Part shown: positions 15,887-23,627 of the stretch, piece after piece | Layout: each line of letters begins with the position of its first letter | How positions within the stretch are numbered: position 1 is the stretch's first letter | Source: Desmonostoc geniculatum HA4340-LM1 | GTDB taxonomy: Bacteria > Cyanobacteriota > Cyanobacteriia > Cyanobacteriales > Nostocaceae | Direction: 5' to 3' | Length of the DNA stretch: 34,765 bases | NCBI GenBank assembly: GCA_019359545.1 | Contig: JAHHHB010000076.1 | Span: 1-34,765 of the forward strand | Notes under the pieces: generated by a model | What the model was told of the DNA's origin: nothing | Seen by the model: the letters and a program-made list of their open reading frames with translations, nothing else | Database searches by the model: none | Made by a program: the position numbers and the translations under genes

Positions 15887-16426
15887 TTATTTGAAGCTAT
15901 AGCCAATGCCAGCGTTGATGCTAACAGCAGGAGTATCGCTATTTTGATAAGCATTAATTCCTACTTTGGCATTAGTATAGAGGAGGAAATTGTTAGCAAC
16001 TTCCGATTCAACACCAGCACCTAACACCACTGCATCTTTGTTGCCTATAGGAGTTGGTGAACCATCTTTCTCTACAAAAGAATAACCACCAGTGAAATAG
16101 GCATTAGTTCTATTAGCAATGGGTACATCCACAGAAACTTCTGGGATAATGGCACTAGTTTTATCACTCCAGAGAACATTACCTCGTGCAGAAAACGGCG
16201 TATTTCCTAATTTCACCCGAGCTGCGACATTACCACCAAATGTGGCATCATCATTGGTACTTTGTCCGCCGCTGGTAACGCCAGCTGCAATACCAGCGCC
16301 GACGTAGCTAGCATCAGTGCCCTTTTTGGTTTCCGCAGAAGCTTGACCAGGTGATAGAAGAACAGGAGCAATTACTAAAGAAGATAATGCAGAAATTGTT
16401 AGTAAAGACTTGAGCAAGCGTTTCAT
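15887..16426 (-). CDS. Outer-membrane beta-barrel protein with signal peptide
   Basis: About 179 residues from the ATG at 16426. A frame from 16438 adds MVTI before the canonical signal peptide start MKRLLKSLLTISALSS. The signal peptide ends at ASA|ET. The mature part is Gly-rich with alternating hydrophobic strands (ASYVGAGIAAGVTSGGQ, NVAARVKLGNTPFSARGNVL, DAVVLGAGVESEVANNFLLY) and closes with INAGIGYSFK, close to the aromatic-end signature of Gram-negative barrels. An eight-strand OmpA/OprB-like or opacity-type small barrel is likely. It is monocistronic and divergent from the ADP-ribosylglycohydrolase. Specific function unknown. Confidence 0.78.
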   Translation of the reverse strand: MKRLLKSLLTISALSSLVIAPVLLSPGQASAETKKGTDASYVGAGIAAGVTSGGQSTNDDATFGGNVAARVKLGNTPFSARGNVLWSDKTSAIIPEVSVDVPIANRTNAYFTGGYSFVEKDGSPTPIGNKDAVVLGAGVESEVANNFLLYTNAKVGINAYQNSDTPAVSINAGIGYSFK

Positions 16427-16817
16427 AATTGTGACCAAATTTTGTATTTTTTACTGTTATATTTCCAGTCGAAAACCCAGTAAAAATGTTCCAGATAATT
16501 CTGGAATTTTCTTAAGTACCTGTTGGGATTGATGCACCAGATTTAAGAACAATTAGCTGAATGATTTTGAGTGAAATGCTATAATTACACTTGCTCTTTC
16601 TGAGATTCCGAATTTCCTATCTTCAAAACAGACGCTTTTAAAAGTGGCATATTTATGGGAACTAAAAATTAACCGCAATTCAGTCGAGCAATAGCCAGTC
16701 AATAGACTTTATCTGAGATTTTCACAGATGATGAAAAAGTAGCCTGTAGCATGTGTGGCAACAAACTAAAGAGTAAATCTATAAAGTTAATTTTTAGCAA
16801 TTATTGGAGATTAAATA
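16427..16817. other. Divergent promoter region
   Basis: About 390 AT-rich bases between the outer-membrane protein gene and the ADP-ribosylglycohydrolase. The rightward gene has a ribosome binding site GGAG at 16806-16809. No ORF, tandem repeat or strong hairpin noticed. Confidence 0.5.
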
Positions 16818-17759
16818 ATGCTAACCGCTGCAAAAACGTTGTCTGGTTTGATGGGTTTATGTGTCGGTGATGCATTGGGTGTGCCAGTGGAGTTTACTAG
16901 CCGTGCAGAACGAGTCAAATCTCCAGTGACGACAATGTTGGGTTATGGCACATGGAATCAACCGCCAGGAACTTGGTCAGATGACAGTTCCCTAAGCTTT
17001 TGCTTGGCAGAAAGTCTTTGTAGAGGGTATTCGCTGGAAGCTATAGCTAATTCCTTCTGGCGCTGGTACAAGGAAGCTTACTGGACTCCCCGTGGCGATG
17101 TCTTTGATATTGGTCAAACGACTCATACAGCATTGATGCGGCTGAAACAGGGAGTTGTAGCCCACCAGGCAGGCGGTAAAGTTGAAAATAGTAATGGCAA
17201 TGGTTCCTTAATGAGAATCTTGCCTATGGCTTATTGTCATAGAAGCTTAACTTTAGGCGAATTGATAGCGCGGGTGCATGATGTTTCAGGGATTACTCAT
17301 GCCCATACGCGATCGCAAATGGCCTGTGGCATTTATATTAGTATTGCAGTGTCCTTACTCGAAGGCGCTGACCTGCAAACCGCCTATATCCAAGGATTAC
17401 AAGATATCCAAACAATTTATTCGGTGCGGGAATTTTTGTTGGAAAAGCCGCATTTTGGCAGAGTTTTCAGTGGTGAGATTGCCAAGTTACCAGTAGAAGA
17501 GATTAATTCTGGTGGCTATGTGATTGATACCCTAGAATCATCCCTGTGGTGTTTATTAAATAGCTCATCTTATTCGGAAGCGGTACTGAAAGCTGTTAAC
17601 TTAGGTGGGGATACAGATACTACCGCCGCCGTCACCGGTGGTTTAGCGGGAATTTACTACGGCGTGGAAAGTATTCCCCGACAATGGATAAACCAAATTG
17701 CCCGTAAACAAGACATTATCTACCTGGCAGAACGTTTTGCCAGGGCTGTTTACGCTTAA
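16818..17759 (+). CDS. ADP-ribosylglycohydrolase family protein (DraG-like)
   Basis: A 313-residue ADP-ribosylglycohydrolase of the binuclear Mg2+/Mn2+ DraG/ARH fold, which removes ADP-ribose from modified targets. It opens with LSGLMGLCVGDALGVPVEF. Metal-binding motifs are TWSDDSS (Ser-Asp-Asp at 54-56) and GGDTDTTAAVTGGLAG (D265 and D267). Other conserved parts are SNGNGSLMRILPMA and ITHAHTRSQMACGIY. The ribosome binding site TTGGAG lies 9 bases before ATG. The real target could be protein, nucleic acid or a small molecule. A possible ADP-ribosyltransferase remnant lies about 4 kb away, but nothing links them directly. Confidence 0.93.
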   Translation: MLTAAKTLSGLMGLCVGDALGVPVEFTSRAERVKSPVTTMLGYGTWNQPPGTWSDDSSLSFCLAESLCRGYSLEAIANSFWRWYKEAYWTPRGDVFDIGQTTHTALMRLKQGVVAHQAGGKVENSNGNGSLMRILPMAYCHRSLTLGELIARVHDVSGITHAHTRSQMACGIYISIAVSLLEGADLQTAYIQGLQDIQTIYSVREFLLEKPHFGRVFSGEIAKLPVEEINSGGYVIDTLESSLWCLLNSSSYSEAVLKAVNLGGDTDTTAAVTGGLAGIYYGVESIPRQWINQIARKQDIIYLAERFARAVYA

Positions 17760-17807
17760 AGTTAGGAGTTAAAAGTTAGGAGTTCATAGTTAAGAGTTAA
17801 TACTTAA
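17760..17807. repeat. Degenerate inverted GAGTTAG repeat facing the CTAACTC array
   Basis: Units of GTTAGGAGTT, AAAGTTAGGAGTT and GTTAAGAGTTAA lie just after the ADP-ribosylglycohydrolase stop. They are complementary to the CTAACTC array 30 bases further on, so a long imperfect hairpin can form between the convergent genes. Confidence 0.8.
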
Positions 17808-17837
17808 GAGAGTTAAGAATTATGAAATTTCCAACCC

Positions 17838-17900
17838 CTAACTCCTAACTCCTAACTCCTAACTCCTAACTCCTAACTCCCAACTCCTAACTCCTAACTC
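17838..17900. repeat. Heptanucleotide tandem repeat, 9 units of CTAACTC
   Basis: Nine consecutive 7-mers of CTAACTC (unit 7 reads CCAACTC). This is the classic short tandem repeat class of heterocystous cyanobacteria. It lies 8 bases from the stop of the leftward HTH gene and with 17760-17807 may end transcription from both sides. Confidence 0.97.
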
Positions 17901-17907
17901 CCCACTT

Positions 17908-18918
17908 TTAAACCGTAGACAAAGAGTAGACTTGACCATCAATCAACAGTCGCGTGATTCCCTTGGCTTGGAGATGAGTACGAGCCTTATGGAGCATTTT
18001 ACTATCGGGGACTTTAATCACGCGATCGCGTTTGGTAGAAAAGCGCTTGGCTACCCGATGGTTATCAAACACTGGCAGAGTTCTTTGCTGGGTTTCCAGG
18101 TTGGGAATTTGCCCCAAGTCGCCAAAGTCCTTGAGAGGCCGCGTAATTAATTCCGAAGAACGGTCAATCACCAAATAGCAAGTTTTTGGCAAATGGGCTG
18201 CCGATAGTGGTAAAACTTGAACTGATGCTTCACCTGGTCTGCGTTTTGTGACTAGAGGTTTTAACTCATCAAAGTCATCTTCCTCGAAGTCATCTTCCTC
18301 CTCAAAGTCATCATCTTCTAAATCGTCATCTTCCAAATCTTCCAAATCCTCTGATTCGTCTAGCAAGTCTTCTCCCAGCATCTGTGCTATGACAGTTGCT
18401 TCTGGACGTTCATCCTTGAGTCTGGGGCTAGGGACACTTGCTATTTCCAGAGGTTTTGGTTCTGGAGTTTCTAATTTTTCTGTGATTCTTAGCTTCGGTT
18501 TTTCCGTTGCTGAGGGGCGTCGCCGCACCCGTCTGCTAGCAGCAGTTGAATCATCGTCAGTATCTTCTGAGTATGGTTCCTCCTCAACTACTATGCGACG
18601 CACCTGCGGTTCAACCTCTACCACTTTGGGCTGGCTGTCGCTAGGTGGAACTTCGATTTCTGGCTGTGGTAGACTCAGCAGCGGTAACTGCTCATAGTTT
18701 ACCTGTGCCCTACCCTCAGGAGTCCTGGCAGCCCGCTTTAAAGAGACTAAGTATTCATACTCGTCTTCTGGCAAAGTGCTTTTGAGCAGACGACTAATTG
18801 TCGAGTTACTTACACCATAGCGGTCTGCTAAAGTTGAGGTTGTTTCGGCACTTTCTCGATATAACTTCAGAATTTCTTGTTTGTCAGAGTCTGTTAATTT
18901 TCTCACGGTAGATACCAA
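17908..18918 (-). CDS. HTH-domain protein with long acidic linker and conserved C-terminal domain (putative regulator)
   Basis: 336 codons from a TTG start at 18918; a GTG four codons later is an alternative. Residues ~5-48 form a transposase/Hin-like HTH (DKQEILKLYRESAETTSTLA, then DRYGVSNSTISRLLKS). Residues ~75-180 are a Pro/Glu-rich linker, and 183-219 are almost wholly Asp/Glu/Leu/Phe (EDLEDDDLEDDDFEEEDDFE). Residues ~230-336 form a basic globular domain (KTCYLVIDRSSELITRPLKD; VAKRFSTKRDRVIKVPDSKM). The combination suggests a DNA-binding protein with an acidic masking segment. It follows a membrane protein gene by 9 bases on the same strand and so is probably in an operon with it. Not a mobile transposase: there is no catalytic DDE domain. 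Function unknown. Confidence 0.8.
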   Translation of the reverse strand: MVSTVRKLTDSDKQEILKLYRESAETTSTLADRYGVSNSTISRLLKSTLPEDEYEYLVSLKRAARTPEGRAQVNYEQLPLLSLPQPEIEVPPSDSQPKVVEVEPQVRRIVVEEEPYSEDTDDDSTAASRRVRRRPSATEKPKLRITEKLETPEPKPLEIASVPSPRLKDERPEATVIAQMLGEDLLDESEDLEDLEDDDLEDDDFEEEDDFEEDDFDELKPLVTKRRPGEASVQVLPLSAAHLPKTCYLVIDRSSELITRPLKDFGDLGQIPNLETQQRTLPVFDNHRVAKRFSTKRDRVIKVPDSKMLHKARTHLQAKGITRLLIDGQVYSLSTV

Positions 18919-18927
18919 AAATCTTTG

Positions 18928-19782
18928 CTAAGCTCGTTTTCGTGTGCTGGTACGCCGCGTTCGTCTGAGTGATGCGTCATATTCTAGGGCGGCGCCCATG
19001 CCAAATAACACTCCACTAAACACCCAAAACACTTCTAATATCTCTCCACTTTGATAATTACTCAAGCCGTCAGCGTATTTGAACCACATATCTGCAATGT
19101 AGAGTGAAAAGGCCGCCGCGGCAATCATTCGCCAAGACTGGGAAACTCTTCCTCCCCAAAAGGCTAACAGCAGAGTGGTAGCAATAATTAACAGAACTAC
19201 GTCGCTAACTACGTAAAACCAATTCAAAATAGCGACTAACAGTTCCGAGGGTGCTTCCTGTTGCATAGAAATCCACCATGCTAACAAACTACCGAATAAA
19301 GCAATTGCTAACACAATTAGCCACTGCCATTTTTCCAGATTGATTCGCCTGGAAGCCACAGCTAAAATCATGCCTGTGCCAAGTAACAGATAACTCAATA
19401 CAAAAAATATATCGCCTAAAGACACATCCGGTTCTTGTTTTAAAACTATTTCGGTATAGCCGAAAATTATTCCTCCAACGAAATACGAAAGCATACCCAA
19501 GCCAATAGAGAGCCAAACATTCCGACCACTGACGATTTGCGGACTAAGCCAGTTCCTCAAGCATAAGATACCAGCGCCCAAATAAGCTAAGGCTTCAAAA
19601 ATATTTGTGCCAATCACATACCACTCGGCTCGGGTTTCTATGCCATCGGCTGCGGGAATTTTGGCACTAAACAACAAAAAGTATAACAGTGCCAGTACGC
19701 CCCAACCAACATTAGCCAAAACAATGTTCTGAGTGGTGAAAATCGATTTAGGAACCAAGGAATTGTCGTAAGAGTTATTCAT
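18928..19782 (-). CDS. Polytopic membrane protein of unknown function (about 8-9 TM segments)
   Basis: A 284-residue integral membrane protein. Clear hydrophobic segments include LANVGWGVLALLYFLLF, FEALAYLGAGILCL, LSIGLGMLSYFVGGIIFGY, FVLSYLLLGTGMILAV, WLIVLAIALFGSLLAW, FYVVSDVVLLIIATTLLLAF and EVFWVFSGVLFGMGAALEY. It ends in a strongly basic tail (RRTRRTSTRKRA), so the C-terminus is probably cytoplasmic. The pattern resembles the membrane sensor halves of some two-domain signalling proteins, but no kinase or cyclase domain follows. It is the first gene of an apparent operon with the HTH/acidic protein, which suggests a membrane-to-regulator signalling pair (inference only). Confidence 0.75.
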   Translation of the reverse strand: MNNSYDNSLVPKSIFTTQNIVLANVGWGVLALLYFLLFSAKIPAADGIETRAEWYVIGTNIFEALAYLGAGILCLRNWLSPQIVSGRNVWLSIGLGMLSYFVGGIIFGYTEIVLKQEPDVSLGDIFFVLSYLLLGTGMILAVASRRINLEKWQWLIVLAIALFGSLLAWWISMQQEAPSELLVAILNWFYVVSDVVLLIIATTLLLAFWGGRVSQSWRMIAAAAFSLYIADMWFKYADGLSNYQSGEILEVFWVFSGVLFGMGAALEYDASLRRTRRTSTRKRA

Positions 19783-19922
19783 AAGGCTTGACTATGTAGA
19801 TGCACTCTGGCAGTATTTTGAGTTAAAGGATCGTATAATTAGCAGTTTGTCTGCTAAACGATACACAATTGGACACAAAAAACAAGTGCCAGTAGTAGGA
19901 ACTTTTGGAAAAAATTTCCAGA

Positions 19923-20585
19923 CTATTGCCATAGTTTACCCAGTGCTGATTGATTTAGCCAAGTGATAAACAGCGATCGCTCTGCTTCTGGCATATCTTC
20001 TAACTTATAAATCACTTGTTTGGTAAAGTTAGCGTTACCAAAATACGACTTGCCTAGTCGATGCAATTCTTGCAAAAGGATAACTACGTGATTTTCTTGC
20101 CACGGAGGCAGTTTCGGTGCAATCAAAGGATTGGTAGATACCAAAGATTTAACTGTTTCTGGAGGAGATGCTTGGGGAAATTGCTTTTGCTGAAATACCT
20201 CCGCAATATCTTTCTCAAATAATGCAGCTTGCCTAGCACCCAAAAACTCTTCAATGTCGATATAAACACCTTGCAACAGTAAAATACACCCTTGGATCAA
20301 AATCCCGGTTTTGCCATGACTACCACCTGTGTCATTACCCAACTGTTCTAAACGGATTTTCCCCCAAACGCTAAAGCGTTCCGGTTCCTCCAGTAAAACA
20401 CAGGCTTTACCCCGGTTATCCGTTAATTCTCTCCATAAGGCTCTAGCTTCTTCTTCTTGACTAGCTTTAAAGACACTAATCAAGCGAAAAGTCTGCCCTT
20501 GATAATCTAGGATCGGCACCTGCTGATCCCGTTTTGGGTGCTGAATGCTTGATATTTCAACATCCTGCCGTTTGAGAATAAACAT
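19923..20585 (-). CDS. Conserved cyanobacterial hypothetical protein
   Basis: 220 residues, soluble, with no recognised catalytic motif. The N-terminal half is beta-rich (VPILDYQGQTFRLISVFKAS; GKACVLLEEPERFSVWGKIR; GGSHGKTGILIQGCILLLQG). The C-terminal half is helical, with HVVILLQELHRLGKSYFGNA and a TKQVIYKLEDMPEAERSLF segment. Codon use fits the neighbours. It is leftward and separate from the membrane/HTH operon. No strong ribosome binding site before ATG 20585. I do not recognise a family name. Confidence 0.65.
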   Translation of the reverse strand: MFILKRQDVEISSIQHPKRDQQVPILDYQGQTFRLISVFKASQEEEARALWRELTDNRGKACVLLEEPERFSVWGKIRLEQLGNDTGGSHGKTGILIQGCILLLQGVYIDIEEFLGARQAALFEKDIAEVFQQKQFPQASPPETVKSLVSTNPLIAPKLPPWQENHVVILLQELHRLGKSYFGNANFTKQVIYKLEDMPEAERSLFITWLNQSALGKLWQ

Positions 20586-20666
20586 GGCACTAGCAAATAA
20601 CTCCTCACAGGGGCATTCTTAATATGGAATATATAATGGCATTTGGCAGCATCGCCAAGGCTGAAA

Positions 20667-20876
20667 TTACCTAGCGTGCTGTAAAAATGGACTAAGCCGA
20701 GCGATCGCTAAATACTTCACCAGAGTAAGCTGCCCAGAAGGACTCGGCCCAGGGTAAACAACCCCTTGACAACACAATATATCTAACCAATACCCCATGT
20801 ACTTCGTTTTTAATGTAGATTGATAACTAGCGACTAGGATCTTAGCCTTGCTAGCGATCGATCTGCAATTTTCCAT
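20667..20876 (-). CDS. Possible small protein, unknown
   Basis: A 69-codon frame starting ATGGAAAATTGC with only a weak AAGAAG upstream. The sequence (MGYWLDILCCQGVVYPGPSP, SGQLTLVKYLAIARLSPFL) looks protein-like in composition but matches no family I know. It lies divergent to the tRNA-Arg promoter. It could be chance. Confidence 0.3.
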   Translation of the reverse strand: MENCRSIASKAKILVASYQSTLKTKYMGYWLDILCCQGVVYPGPSPSGQLTLVKYLAIARLSPFLQHAR

Positions 20877-20905
20877 TGCTTCTTAGTCGGGTAAAGCGAT
20901 ATAAT
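20876..20905 (+). promoter_or_regulatory. Sigma-70-type promoter of tRNA-Arg
   Basis: -35 TTGCTT at 20876-20881 and -10 TATAAT at 20900-20905 with an 18-base spacer, about 38 bases before the tRNA 5' end. A second AT-rich TATATTAT lies near 20932. Confidence 0.6.
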
Positions 20906-20943
20906 ATTATAGGTGACTCTTTTGGGAGCCGCTATATTATTTT

Positions 20944-21016
20944 GGGCGCGTAGCTCAGTGGATAGAGCAATTGCCTTCTAAGCAATCGGTCGCAGGTTCG
21001 AACCCTGCCGCGCTCG
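20944..21016 (+). tRNA. trnR-UCU: tRNA-Arg (anticodon UCU)
   Basis: A 73-base cloverleaf. The acceptor stem GGGCGCG (20944-20950) pairs with CGCGCTC (21009-21015), with discriminator G. The D arm is GCTCAGTGGATAGAGC. The anticodon arm ATTGC-CTTCTAA-GCAAT gives anticodon UCU. The T arm is GCAGG-TTCGAAC-CCTGC. CCA is not encoded. Confidence 0.97.
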
Positions 21017-21371
21017 TTTTAGGGATTTCCAAACAAAAAAATATCCAACTAACTCTGGTGGGGTGGGTTGGAAAGCACTCCTCATAGACTGGGCTGGCTT
21101 TCCGATCCACCCCACAAGTAGTAGTAATTTATCCCTCTTTTGTCACTCTCGGAAAACAATAATCTCAGCCTGATTCTGAGACTTTGATTTCATCAAGGTT
21201 TGAGGCTTTATTTTCTAACAGAAACTGAAATTTATAGATAAAAGTGGAAATTAAAGCCCTGTAAGCATTTGGGCGATTGGATTTTCCCACTCTGACAAAA
21301 GAGGGTTATTTGTTGGAGTTCCCTTTGATCCGGTACAGCAAGGATTTGAGCGAGATCCAAAAAATAAGTAA
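21017..21371. other. Intergenic region downstream of tRNA-Arg
   Basis: About 355 bases with no intact gene. It contains the long hairpin at 21059-21114 and an AT-rich stretch. A GCAGGGAGCAGGG repeat begins just beyond, at 21402. Confidence 0.5.
21059..21114. repeat. Long hairpin with 18-bp arms after tRNA-Arg
   Basis: TGGGGTGGGTTGGAAAGC (21059-21076) pairs with GCTTTCCGATCCACCCCA (21097-21114) with two G-T-type mismatches and a 20-base loop. There is no U-run after it, so it is either a structured RNA end or a repeat. Confidence 0.75.
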
Positions 21372-21401
21372 GTCGGCGTAAATAATTATTGTTGGGGTAA
21401 G

Positions 21402-21982
21402 GCAGGGAGCAGGGAGCAGGGGGAGAAAGAGTTTGAGCCTTATTTACTTTATTTCTGTTTTAAAGAAGACCTAGAAACTGGAACTACAATCTGTTTTGTT
21501 AATTCTTATCTCGAGGCTTGTTGGTCAGGTTCTGAATGGCACGTAGAAAAATTTTGTTTGTGCAATGACCATGTATTGATGGAAGGATGCAGTCGAATTT
21601 TTATGGAAAATATTGTTCAAGATGAATTTGGTAATTTAAACTCTTGCGCTATTAAAATTCCAGTTTCATATGTAATTAGAACCCAATGTGAAAATCCAAA
21701 AATTTCCGATGTGCAGAAGTATTGATACCGGAGCAAATTCCTGTTAATTATGTAGAAAATATTTACTTTAAGTCAAACATTGCTAAAGATGACTTTTTAA
21801 ACTATTTTAAAGATTTTATTCTCTCAAAAATAAATAAAAATAATATATTTATATTTCCCAACATATCATCCCAAGGTTTGCCAAAATTTGAATACATTAA
21901 TGTAAATAGAGGAAGGGGTGTCGAGGAATTTATTGAAGCTCTAAATTCAATTTCAGAAGTTAAACCAAATTTATTTTGTTAG
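21402..21982 (+). pseudogene. AT-rich decayed gene, possibly DUF4433/DarT-like, frameshifted and 5'-truncated
   Basis: An open frame from just after a TAA at 21369-21371 to 21725 has no ATG at a sensible place, and its start runs through a GCAGGGAGCAGGG repeat. It then reads TTICFVNSYLEACWSGSEWH and VLMEGCSRIFMENIVQDEFG. A second frame shifted by one base carries on to 21982. Joining them near 21705 gives KIS(R)CAEVLIPEQIPVNYVENI, which resembles the AE-L-P---P--YI signature near the end of DUF4433 proteins (DarT ADP-ribosyltransferases). A one-base loss in TTTCC-CGA would explain the shift. The tail (DDFLNYFKDFILSKINKNNI) is very AT-rich and unlike neighbours, suggesting acquired DNA. The DarT assignment is tentative; the pseudogene call is firmer. 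Confidence 0.5.
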
Positions 21983-22093
21983 GTTAATATTTAGAAAATA
22001 GCTAATTCAAAAATGAAGAATCACAGGCTAAATTGGTATTTGATATCTAGAAGATGAAATTTGTTGTGGGATGGAACTTTAAAAGTTGTTGAA

Positions 22094-22957
22094 TCATCTG
22101 GTAAATTTTTCGATGTTTTTCTGGTTGAGAATCGCTTCACGTTCCAAATTGATGGTTTCAGTTGACAAATTAGATAATGCTTCCAAGGTTATTTTACCTT
22201 CATTGTGTAGCATTTCTAAATAGTTTGATGCTGATTCTAAAATTTGTTTGCCACTTCTGATTTGAATACTTAACTTATCTTCAATAACATCGAAAATAAC
22301 CAAAAGTGATATCTTTTGCCAAATTTTTTGAGTCGAACCTACTACCTTGAAGGAAGTAACGATTTTTCCTTGTTCTGGTACATGAAGCGCTAAATCTGAG
22401 ATCTGAATACTTTTTTGGATTTCCTCAAGTGGTAACGACGAAATATCAATTGTATTATCAAGAGTTATAAAGTCTGCTAAGTCAGGGAAATTTATTACTG
22501 TTTCGTTTAAAGATTCAAATTGAAAAGCTATTTTGTTGCTGAAAGGCTCTGTAATAGCATTAAGCTGTAGAGGATATGGGGGCTGTGGTACAGACCCTTT
22601 TTCATAAAATGAACGTCCTTCCGGAGTAACTGTAATTGGTGATGTTGCTGACAGAGTTTGTAATGACCGAAGATTTGCTGTCGTACTGCGGATAAATACA
22701 GAATCAAGCCCAAGTACAGAGGCTAATTCATCTTCGGTTGGCGGGGGTTGAAATTCAATAGCAGCGCGAATAATAAATTCTTCGAGTACGTTAAATTGGC
22801 GTGGTTCCTTAATATTTACTTCTACAGGAGTTTGACGCAAGCTATAGCGAAATTGGCGTGCTGCTAAAACTGATAAATTAGGACTTTGTGCTTCAATTTC
22901 CTCTACCAATTTTTTCAGTTTATCATCAATTGGTTTAGCAGAAGAAGCAAGAGACAT
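22094..22957 (-). CDS. Unknown protein with helical/wHTH-like N-terminal region
   Basis: 287 residues from the ATG at 22957, chosen because GGAGGT stands 7 bases upstream; the ATG at 22972 lies before that site. Residues ~60-125 look like a winged-helix segment (LEEFIIRAAIEFQPPPTEDE, LASVLGLDSVFIRSTTANLR, SLQTLSATSPITVTPEGRSF). The rest is mixed alpha/beta with no catalytic motif that I recognise. It could be the N-terminal regulatory half of a larger effector such as the wHTH part of a phospholipase-D-like defence protein, but no such domain follows, so it is either a stand-alone adaptor or a truncation. It lies 28 bases beyond the decayed higA. Confidence 0.6.
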   Translation of the reverse strand: MSLASSAKPIDDKLKKLVEEIEAQSPNLSVLAARQFRYSLRQTPVEVNIKEPRQFNVLEEFIIRAAIEFQPPPTEDELASVLGLDSVFIRSTTANLRSLQTLSATSPITVTPEGRSFYEKGSVPQPPYPLQLNAITEPFSNKIAFQFESLNETVINFPDLADFITLDNTIDISSLPLEEIQKSIQISDLALHVPEQGKIVTSFKVVGSTQKIWQKISLLVIFDVIEDKLSIQIRSGKQILESASNYLEMLHNEGKITLEALSNLSTETINLEREAILNQKNIEKFTR

Positions 22958-22985
22958 CGACGAAACCTCCATGTATTTGACAAAC

Positions 22986-23294
22986 TCAGGCTACATCATT
23001 GAAGGGAAACTTAGGTATTTGATTGTAAACTTCTGTATTTTCTTCGAGAGCTTGGCGTATATCGTATTGGGTTTGTAAATTCAACCAAAACTGAGCGCTA
23101 TTACCAAAGTAGCGAGATAAACGCAAGGCTGTGTCTGCTGTAATACTAAGCTTTCCAGATAAAATCTCACTAATTCGTGTCTGACCTACACCTATATCTT
23201 TGCTTAATCGATCAGGGGTGATATTTAATGGCTCTAAAAATTCCCTTTGTAAGATTTATCCAGGGTGAATATTTGCTAGACGGTCATTATTCAC
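22986..23294 (-). pseudogene. higA: higA antitoxin inactivated by a nonsense codon
   Basis: A 103-codon frame from GTG 23294 to TGA 22986 reads as a HigA-family HTH antitoxin: ANIHPG(*)ILQREFLEPLNI, then DIGVGQTRISEILSGKLSIT, ADTALRLSRYFGNSAQFWLN, LQTQYDIRQALE. Codon 13 is TAA (23256-23258), where the family has Glu in the HPGE motif, so a single GAA-to-TAA change interrupts it. Everything after is intact. Sits 15 bases after the higB remnant in the standard toxin-then-antitoxin order. A plus-strand frame over it is a shadow. Confidence 0.85.
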
Positions 23295-23309
23295 AATTAT
23301 TTTTATGCA

Positions 23310-23399
23310 TCAGTGATAATCTAGTATTTCAACTTCCGAAGCATTGTTCTTATCCGTCCAAACAAAGCAGATTCGCCATTGGAGGTCTAGAAGAAATCG
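23310..23399 (-). pseudogene. higB: 3' end of higB (RelE/HigB toxin)
   Basis: About 27 codons reading LDLQWRICFVWTDKNNASEV, EILDYH then TGA, the typical C-terminus of HigB/RelE-type ribosome-dependent mRNA interferases. The remaining two thirds of the gene are replaced at about 23391 by a fragment of a Uma2 gene. No function is expected. Confidence 0.85.
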
Positions 23400-23622
23400 T
23401 CAGCTATTTCTGAAGCGCTTGCTGAAAAGTCTTGATGGCATCAACATGATTCACCATATTAATGCAGCGTAACAACAAATCTAGATCGATTCCTTTGACT
23501 TCTTCACTAATAGAAACCTTTTCATAGTGAAATGCGTTGCCCTCTTGACGCAGGTGATAAACTTCTAAAACGCCATCTTCCCAGAACCGATGTAGTTGCT
23601 GTCAAATACTCGTTAGCAAGCA
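23392..23622. repeat. Segmental direct duplication, copy 1 (copy 2 at about 25063-25397)
   Basis: The two segments are about 90% alike by eye and share both ends (AGAAATCG…AGCAAGCATC). Copy 1 lacks about 104 internal bases. They flank the BASS transporter gene as direct repeats. Confidence 0.85.
23404..23622 (-). pseudogene. Uma2-family fragment, internally deleted copy (duplicate of 25075-25383)
   Basis: The frame ending at TAG 23404-23406 reads RFWEDGVLEVYHLRQEGNAF, HYEKVSISEEVKGIDLDLLL, RCINMVNHVDAIKTFQQALQ. It is nearly identical to the 25.1-kb fragment, but about 100 bases covering the INKLEAYKRLLIPEVW region are missing, joining CCAGAAC to CGATGTAG. It has no start and is fused to the higB tail. 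Confidence 0.85.
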
Positions 23623-23627
23623 TCTAT

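Noticed and set aside
17838..17900. Regular short repeats reminiscent of a CRISPR array.
   Set aside because: The 7-bp units are contiguous with no spacers; this is a tandem heptamer array.
18248..18697. A 149-codon Ser/Lys-rich plus-strand frame.
   Set aside because: It is the antisense of the Asp/Glu tract of the HTH/acidic gene; GAT/GAA-rich codons automatically give Ser/Ser/Lys on the other strand.
17908..18918. Transposase, because of the Hin/transposase-like HTH.
   Set aside because: No DDE or other catalytic domain and no terminal inverted repeats; the C-terminal domain and acidic linker suggest a regulator.
20944..21016. tRNA 3' end as an attachment site with a second copy nearby.
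   Set aside because: No second copy of GCAGGTTCGAACCCTGC was found by eye in this window, so no att site is claimed.
23228..23413. A 61-codon plus-strand frame.
   Set aside because: It is antisense to the better supported higBA remnants.
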